The position numbers and the translations under genes were made by a program. The notes beneath the pieces were generated by a model. That model saw nothing but the letters and a program-made list of their open reading frames with translations. It had not been told where the DNA came from and did no database searches. A stretch of 64,000 bases of DNA from Streptomyces justiciae (GTDB lineage: Bacteria; Actinomycetota; Actinomycetes; Streptomycetales; Streptomycetaceae), in the NCBI RefSeq assembly GCF_015163075.1, contig NZ_JADDXU010000017.1:124001-188000 (forward strand), in the 5' to 3' direction. Below, in pieces: positions 59,520 through 64,000 of the stretch. How positions within the stretch are numbered: the stretch's first letter is position 1; the number at the start of each line of letters is the position of its first letter.

Positions 59520-61088
59520 TCAGTCCCCCACCCCGTGCACCGGGCACCGCGTCTCCGCCCCCGGCATCACCTCCGCCTCAGCCCCCGAGCCCGCCTCAAC
59601 CCTCGAGTCCACCTCAGCCCCCGAGCCCGCCCCAGCCTCCGCACCGACCGGCACCCCCACCCGCCTCCGCTCCAGCCCCAGCCGCAACCCCTCCGGCATC
59701 AAGGTCAACCGCTCGGTCACCCGTAGGCGGTACGTCGGGTCGGCGTGCAGGTCGTAGCGGCGCAGCAGCAGGCCCAGTACCAGCGTGGCCTCGTGCAGGG
59801 CGAACTGGCGGCCGATGCAGGCCCGTGCGCCCGTGCCGAACGGCTTGAAGGTGTGCGGGGCGCGCTGGCGTACCGCCTTGGGGTCGAAGCGGTCCGGGTC
59901 GAAGTGTTCGGCGTCCGCGCCCCACACCTCCGGGTCGCGGTGCAGCATCGGCGTGAGGACGAGCGTCCACGCGCCGCGCCGCATCGGATGCTCCCCGGCG
60001 AGCACCGTGTCCTCGACGGCCTCCCGGGCGAAGGCGGGCGCGGTCGGCCACAGCCGCAGCGACTCGTCGAGGACCCGGCGGACGTAGCGGAGCCTGGCCA
60101 CCTGGTCGTAGCCGGGTGTCTCCGCGTCGCCCCACACCCGGTCCACCTCCGCACGGGCGCGCGCCGCGACGTCGGGGTGCCGGGAGAGGTAGTGCAGGGC
60201 GAAGGACAGCGCGCCCGACGTGGTCTCGTGCCCGGCCACCAGGAAGGTGATCACCTGGCGGCGGACGTTCTCCGCGGACAGCCGCTCACCGGTCTCCGGA
60301 TGGGCGGTCTCCAGCATCCGGTCGAGGAGGTCGCCGTTGCCGCCGCCCGCCCTCCGGCGCTGCCGCACCAAGTCGTCGACCGTTCGGTTCAGATAGGAGA
60401 TGTCGGCTTCGTTCCGGCGCCCCGCCCGGCGCAGCAACCCCGGCCACGGCACGGAGTTGAGCCGCTGCGCATACGTCAGCGTGCCCACCATCGCGGTGAT
60501 GAAGGGATGCGGGCGCGAGCGTGCGAAGGAGCCGAAGTCATGGCCGAAGCCGGTCCGTGCGATCGTCTCCAGCGTCAGCTTGGTCATGTCGCCGGGCACG
60601 TCCACCGTGCGGCCCGCCGCCAGCTCCGCGTCCCAGTGGTCCGTGAGCTGCCCCGCCACGGCCAGCATCATGGGGTGGTAGCCCTCCATCGCCTCCCGGC
60701 TGAAGCCGGGCGCGAGCACGTCGTGCGCCAGCTGCCAGTTCGGTTCGTGGTTGTACGCCGTGAACAGCCCGTCCCCGGCGACCGGCCGCAGATTGGCCAC
60801 CCCGAGCCCCACATGCTTCGCGAACCGCGTCTCGTCCGCGAGGTCGGCCGCCAGCTTCGCGCCCCAGACGAACACGAACTCCCGGTCGAAGGCCTTGCGC
60901 CGGTAGATCGGCCCCAGCTGACGGGCGTACTTCAGGGAGTCCTGGAGCGGGGTGCGCCGGTTCGCCCCGAGCACATCGCCGAGCAGCGGCAGCCGCCGCG
61001 GCGGATGCGGGATGCGGTGCAGCTCGGGCCAGCCCTGCTCGGCGCTGCGGAACCCCTTCGGCAGCGCCTGGTTGCTCGTCTCCGCCAT
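59520..61088 (-). CDS. Cytochrome P450, CYP102/CYP147-like, without fused reductase
   Basis: A 522-residue P450. The heme ligand is C424 in FKPFGTGARACIGRQ, the I-helix motif VAGHETTSG, and the K-helix ExxR in LDESLRLWPTAP. The CIGRQFALHEATLVLGLLLRRYDL segment is typical of the fatty-acid hydroxylase group around CYP102 (P450-BM3 heme domain) and CYP147. No reductase domain follows; the last 45 residues are an Ala/Gly/Glu-rich tail ending RCPVHGVGD. It probably hydroxylates fatty acids with separate redox partners. ATG 61088 has AAGGGAGATC upstream. It is divergent from a TetR gene, with an inverted repeat between them. Confidence 0.92.
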   Translation of the reverse strand: MAETSNQALPKGFRSAEQGWPELHRIPHPPRRLPLLGDVLGANRRTPLQDSLKYARQLGPIYRRKAFDREFVFVWGAKLAADLADETRFAKHVGLGVANLRPVAGDGLFTAYNHEPNWQLAHDVLAPGFSREAMEGYHPMMLAVAGQLTDHWDAELAAGRTVDVPGDMTKLTLETIARTGFGHDFGSFARSRPHPFITAMVGTLTYAQRLNSVPWPGLLRRAGRRNEADISYLNRTVDDLVRQRRRAGGGNGDLLDRMLETAHPETGERLSAENVRRQVITFLVAGHETTSGALSFALHYLSRHPDVAARARAEVDRVWGDAETPGYDQVARLRYVRRVLDESLRLWPTAPAFAREAVEDTVLAGEHPMRRGAWTLVLTPMLHRDPEVWGADAEHFDPDRFDPKAVRQRAPHTFKPFGTGARACIGRQFALHEATLVLGLLLRRYDLHADPTYRLRVTERLTLMPEGLRLGLERRRVGVPVGAEAGAGSGAEVDSRVEAGSGAEAEVMPGAETRCPVHGVGD

Positions 61089-61135
61089 GACGCGATCTCC
61101 CTTGGTACGGGGGCGGGTTGGGCGTGTTGTACGTG

Positions 61136-61175
61136 GGTTCAATAACGCGCTCAAGTCTGGTCCCGTTGTTGAACC
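61136..61175. promoter_or_regulatory. Inverted repeat between the P450 and TetR genes
   Basis: GGTTCAATAACG (61136-61147) and CGTTGTTGAACC (61164-61175) are inverted 12-mers with one mismatch, separated by 16 bp, midway in the 128-bp divergent region. This is the expected place for the TetR operator controlling both genes. Confidence 0.6.
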
Positions 61176-61216
61176 GGCGTCAAGTAAAGGAACCGTGGCC
61201 GGGATAAGGTGCGGTC

Positions 61217-61825
61217 ATGGCCGCCAACCAGGGGGAGCGCACCCGCCGCCGGCTCAGCACCGAGGAGCGCCGGGAACAACTCCTCGTCGTCGGCGCGCGG
61301 CTGTTCTCGGAGAGCCCGTACGACGACGTGTGGATCGAGCGCGTCGCCGAGATCGCCGGTGTCTCGCGCGGCCTGCTCTACTACTACTTCCCGACCAAAC
61401 GGGACTTCTTCGCGGCGGTCGTCGAGCGCGAGAGCGGCCGGATGCTGCGGATGACCGCGGCGGTCCCCGGCATCCCGGTGCGGGAGCAACTGGCCGCGGG
61501 GCTCGACACGTTCCTGGAGTACGTCGAGGCCCACGCGCACGGCTTCCGCGCCTTCCACCGGGCCGACGCGGCCGGGGACCAGGCCGTGCGCAAGGTCTAT
61601 CAGCGGGCCCTGGCCGCGCAGGAACGCCAGATCCTGGCGGCGCTGGCCGCGGACCCCGAGTTCGGCGCCGGCTTCGAGGCGCGGCCCGAGACCACGCTCG
61701 CCGTGCGCGGCTGGCTGGCGTTCATCACGGCCGTCTGCCTGGAGTGGCTGAGGGGCTCGGAGCTGTCCCGGGAGCAGGTGCGCGACCTGTGTGCTCGCGC
61801 GCTGCTGGGCGTCCTCGGCGTCTGA
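61217..61825 (+). CDS. TetR-family regulator, divergent from the P450 gene
   Basis: A 202-residue regulator. The N-terminal HTH spans about residues 17-63 (RREQLLVVGARLFSESPYDD, VSRGLLYYYFPTKRDFFAAV). The C-terminal ligand domain is all-helical. It probably represses the divergent P450 gene and itself through the inverted repeat between them and is released by a hydrophobic ligand, perhaps a fatty acid or related P450 substrate. Confidence 0.92.
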   Translation: MAANQGERTRRRLSTEERREQLLVVGARLFSESPYDDVWIERVAEIAGVSRGLLYYYFPTKRDFFAAVVERESGRMLRMTAAVPGIPVREQLAAGLDTFLEYVEAHAHGFRAFHRADAAGDQAVRKVYQRALAAQERQILAALAADPEFGAGFEARPETTLAVRGWLAFITAVCLEWLRGSELSREQVRDLCARALLGVLGV

Positions 61826-61879
61826 ACTTTCGCGAAGGGTCAGGGGTGGTGGTTGGCGTGCACCCCGATCTCCGATAGG

Positions 61880-61898
61880 TTAGGCAAGGCTTACCTAA
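61880..61898. promoter_or_regulatory. Iron box (DmdR/IdeR-type operator)
   Basis: TTAGGCAAGGCTTACCTAA is a 19-bp match to the actinomycete iron-box pattern TTAGGTTAGGCTAACCTAA. It ends 12 bp before the ATG at 61911 and overlaps the AAGGAGG ribosome site, so an iron-loaded repressor would block the gene directly. Confidence 0.85.
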
Positions 61899-61910
61899 GG
61901 AGGTTCTGGG

Positions 61911-62648
61911 ATGGGTGCTGGGACGGTTGACAGCCACAGCTGGGCGGCCGCGCCCTCCGCGGCGGAGCGGGCGCGCTCTGTGCTCGCCACCGCGTGGTCG
62001 TGCGCGGTGACCGCGGACGGCGGTCGTGAGGAGCTCGTCGGCGCGCACACGGTCGCCGAGGACGGCCGTGTGCTCCTCGACGTCCCCGACGACAGCGCGC
62101 TGCTCGCGGCCGCGATCTGCGCCCCGCGCGGAGAGCCGTCCGCCGTGCTGGAGTTCGCCGACGTCTCGCCCGTTCCCGTGCGCAACCGTATCCGGGCCCG
62201 TATGTGGCTCGCGGGCTGGTTCGCCCCCGAGGACGAGCGGCTGGCGTTCACGGCGACCCGGGTCGTCCTGCGGCAGCCGTCCGGCGCCGTCGTCGTCGAC
62301 CTCGACGAGTTCGCCGCCGCCGCACCCGACCCGCTGGCCGCGGCTGAGGCCCGGCTGTTGACGCATCTCGCCGACTGCCACTCCGACGCGGTCGAGCGCC
62401 TCACCCGGCTCGTCGAACCCGACAGCCTGCACGGCGCGGTCAAGGTCCAGCCCGTCGCGGTCGACCGGCACGGACTGACCCTGCGCATCGAACGCGCCCG
62501 CGCCCACGGCGACGTACGCCTGCCCTTCCACCGGCCCGCCGACGACGTCGGACAGCTCACCGAGCGCATGCACGTCCTGCTCGGCCAGGCCGCCTCCGCC
62601 TCCTGCGCGCGTGCGCTACAGCGGCAGCGCACAGACGGCGACGGGTGA
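61911..62648 (+). CDS. DUF2470 domain-containing protein (HugZ-like, iron-regulated)
   Basis: A 245-residue protein with a split-barrel N-terminal part (ARSVLATAWSCAVTADGG, ARMWLAGWFAPEDERLAFTA) and a C-terminal DUF2470 domain (AEARLLTHLADCHSDAVERL, then LTRLVEPDSLHGAVKVQPVAVDRHG). This resembles the flavin-reductase-like barrel and haem-use proteins of the HugZ/HutZ type. The iron box directly upstream places it under iron repression, which fits a role in haem or siderophore iron use. Its 3' end overlaps the convergent lactonase gene by 33 bp. Confidence 0.85.
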   Translation: MGAGTVDSHSWAAAPSAAERARSVLATAWSCAVTADGGREELVGAHTVAEDGRVLLDVPDDSALLAAAICAPRGEPSAVLEFADVSPVPVRNRIRARMWLAGWFAPEDERLAFTATRVVLRQPSGAVVVDLDEFAAAAPDPLAAAEARLLTHLADCHSDAVERLTRLVEPDSLHGAVKVQPVAVDRHGLTLRIERARAHGDVRLPFHRPADDVGQLTERMHVLLGQAASASCARALQRQRTDGDG

Positions 62649-63818
62649 CGCGAACGGCCGGCCCGCGAGCCGCAGCCGACCGCTGTCCGCGTCCACGCGG
62701 AACACGCTCACCGTGCCCGACCGCTGGTTCGCCGCGAACAGCAGCGTGCCGTCCGGCGACAGGGCGATCTGCCGCGGGAAGTCACCGGCCACCGGCACCG
62801 TGTCGAGGAGCCGGAGCCGGGCGCCGTCCGTCTCCACCGCGTAGCGCGTGAGGCTGTTGTGGCCCCGGTTGGCGAGGTAGGCGTACCCGCCGTCCGGCGT
62901 CACCACGAGCTGCGCCGGATAGCTGGTGCCCGGGCCGGTGCCCGTGGACTGCGCCGCGCCGATGGTGAGCCGGCCGGTGTCGGCGTCGTAGGCGCAGACG
63001 GCGACGGTGTTGTCGACCTCGTTGGCGAGGTAGGCGTACCGGCCGCCGGGATGGAACGTGAGATGCCGCGGCCCGGCCCCCGGCCGGGTGTGGGCCCGCG
63101 CCACCTCGGTGAGCTTTCCGGTCCGCTCGTCGAGGCGGTACGTGTAGACCGTGTCCGTGCCCAGGTCGACGGCAAGGAGATGACCGCCGTCCGGGCTGGT
63201 GACGAACTGGTGGGCGTGCGGGCCCTCCTGCCCCGGCCCCGGTTCCGGCGTGGAGTGCGTGACGAGGTCGGCGCGCTCGCCGATCGCCCCCGAGGCGTCC
63301 AGCGGATGCACGGCCACACTGCCGTCGCCGTAGTTCGCGCTCAGCAGCCAGCGCCCGCCCGGATGCACCGACAGATGACAGGGCGCCCCGCCGCCGCTGC
63401 TCCGGCTCCCCAGCACCTCGCGGTCGGAGAGCCGTACGGCGGTCACGGCGCCCTTCTCCCGCTCGTTCACCGCGTACAGCGTGCGGCCGTCGGGGTGCAG
63501 GGCGAGGTACGACGGGTCACCGACGCCGGTGAGCGTGCTGCCGCCGGTCACCTCGCCCGTCTCGGTGTCGTACGTGGCGAAGGAGATGCCGGTGCCGCCG
63601 TCCTCGACGGAGGTGTAGGTGCCGAGGGCCAGGGGGCGGGGGCCGGAAGGCGTGGGCGAGGGGGAGGGTGAGGTGGCGGCGGTGTCCGGGCCCGCCTCCG
63701 GAGAGGCGGCCTGAGGCGCCTCGGGCCCGGCGTCGTCGCACGAGGAAACCACCGTCACCGCGGCCGTCCCCGCGAGCGCGCCGACGAACCGACGCCTGCT
63801 CCAGTCGCCCCTGCCCAT
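62616..63818 (-). CDS. Lactonase family beta-propeller lipoprotein, Tat-exported
   Basis: A 400-residue protein. The start MGRGDWSRRRFVGALAGTAA carries a Tat motif (SRRRFVG) and ends in a lipobox-like VVSSC, followed by a Pro/Ser/Ala linker to about residue 60. The rest is a seven-bladed propeller of the YbhE/6-phosphogluconolactonase-like family, with repeated LALHPDGRTLYAVNE, LSVHPGGRWLLSANY, LTFHPGGRYAYLANE and IALSPDGTLLFAANQ blades. The cytosolic members hydrolyse sugar lactones; a cell-surface form suggests another lactone or a binding role. I chose ATG 63818 since the Tat motif follows at once. Confidence 0.9.
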   Translation of the reverse strand: MGRGDWSRRRFVGALAGTAAVTVVSSCDDAGPEAPQAASPEAGPDTAATSPSPSPTPSGPRPLALGTYTSVEDGGTGISFATYDTETGEVTGGSTLTGVGDPSYLALHPDGRTLYAVNEREKGAVTAVRLSDREVLGSRSSGGGAPCHLSVHPGGRWLLSANYGDGSVAVHPLDASGAIGERADLVTHSTPEPGPGQEGPHAHQFVTSPDGGHLLAVDLGTDTVYTYRLDERTGKLTEVARAHTRPGAGPRHLTFHPGGRYAYLANEVDNTVAVCAYDADTGRLTIGAAQSTGTGPGTSYPAQLVVTPDGGYAYLANRGHNSLTRYAVETDGARLRLLDTVPVAGDFPRQIALSPDGTLLFAANQRSGTVSVFRVDADSGRLRLAGRPFASPVAVCALPL

Positions 63819-63900
63819 GCACGCACCTAAGGTCGGTTGCCCGTTCGCCAGCCACCATGACCCGGACCACGTCCCGTACGCAAACACGCGCCCCTGGCGG

Positions 63901-63999
63901 TCACCTGGAACGCCTGGCGAGGGCGAGCCGGTTCCTGCGTACGCGCTCCTGGAACTTGGTGAGCCGGGGCAGCCGCTCGCGCTGCTCCCGGGAGGTGCG
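63901..63999 (-). CDS. C-terminal fragment of an unidentified gene (5' cut by window edge)
   Basis: An open minus-strand frame enters from the right edge and ends at a TGA at 63901-63903, giving about 32 basic residues (RTSREQRERLPRLTKFQERV and then RRNRLALARRSR). The Arg-rich helical composition is compatible with a protein tail, but it is too short to identify. It would be upstream of the lactonase gene on the same strand. Confidence 0.4.
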   Translation of the reverse strand, partial: RTSREQRERLPRLTKFQERVRRNRLALARRSR

Positions 64000-64000
64000 G

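Noticed and set aside
57916..59547. Minus-strand 543-codon open frame through the tandem array, the pentapeptide gene and DUF5999
   Set aside because: Only the last 66 codons match a real family with its own start; the rest is antisense to the pentapeptide gene and repeats.

Overview
The window is a chromosomal segment of a Streptomyces-type actinomycete. The evidence is very high G+C with strong G/C bias at codon third positions, frequent GTG and TTG starts, many GTGA/ATGA stop-start overlaps, typical streptomycete families (DUF3224, DUF5999, DUF2470, ECF41, lone pentapeptide proteins), an iron box of the actinomycete type, and two copies of an intergenic repeat that I associate with Streptomyces. 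No rRNA, tRNA, phage, plasmid, CRISPR or intact insertion sequence was seen.

Layout. (1) 1-5.4 kb, plus strand: the 3' tail of an unknown gene, a fumarylacetoacetate-hydrolase-family enzyme, a fused indolepyruvate:ferredoxin oxidoreductase and an HSDL2-like SDR, apparently one catabolic operon. (2) 5.4-7.0 kb: decayed DNA with a TetR C-terminal remnant and a frameshifted F420/NADP reductase gene. (3) 7.2-15.7 kb, minus strand: epoxide hydrolase, MFS exporter, SDR, aldehyde dehydrogenase, and a class I P450 set (P450, [3Fe-4S] ferredoxin, ferredoxin reductase), an oxidative catabolism or detoxification cluster with a Crp-like palindrome upstream. (4) 15.9-23.1 kb: an orphan OmpR-type regulator with a degenerate acidic pocket, a broken NarL-type regulator, a secreted SGNH hydrolase, a frameshifted DMT-type membrane gene, an MMPL transporter and a P450 relic. 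A 73-bp regulatory element with a perfect palindrome is duplicated in front of the DMT and MMPL genes. (5) 23.1-29.7 kb: YheO-type regulator with a PLP ammonia-lyase and a cupin; VWA/MoxR pair; FtsX-type ABC exporter. (6) 29.9-35.8 kb: glycine-betaine-type ABC importer whose ATPase gene lies 2.5 kb away on the other strand, separated from it by a hypothetical, a DUF3224 gene and a glycosyltransferase carrying what looks like a rifamycin-associated element (RAE) in its promoter.

(7) 35.9-54.8 kb is the most coherent block, an L-rhamnose regulon. A secreted GH78 alpha-L-rhamnosidase and a secreted BNR_4 beta-propeller protein (candidate rhamnose-releasing polysaccharide lyase) would free rhamnose. 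A CUT2-type ABC importer and the mutarotase RhaM bring it in and equilibrate anomers. RhaI, RhaB and a fused aldolase/dehydrogenase convert it to DHAP and L-lactate, and LutABC, encoded immediately downstream, oxidises L-lactate to pyruvate. A LacI regulator sits at the end, and three TGAA-N4-TTCA palindromes lie in front of the three transcription units. A 35-bp triplication has separated the lutB stop from the lutC start.

(8) 54.9-64 kb: S33 peptidase, PIG-L deacetylase, ECF41 sigma factor, DUF5999 protein, pentapeptide protein, an eight-copy 54-bp tandem repeat, a solo CYP102/CYP147-like P450 divergent from a TetR gene, a DUF2470 gene under an iron box, a Tat-exported lactonase-like lipoprotein and a truncated gene at the edge.

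Several apparent single-base frameshifts between 6 and 23 kb may be real gene decay or assembly errors; they are marked individually.
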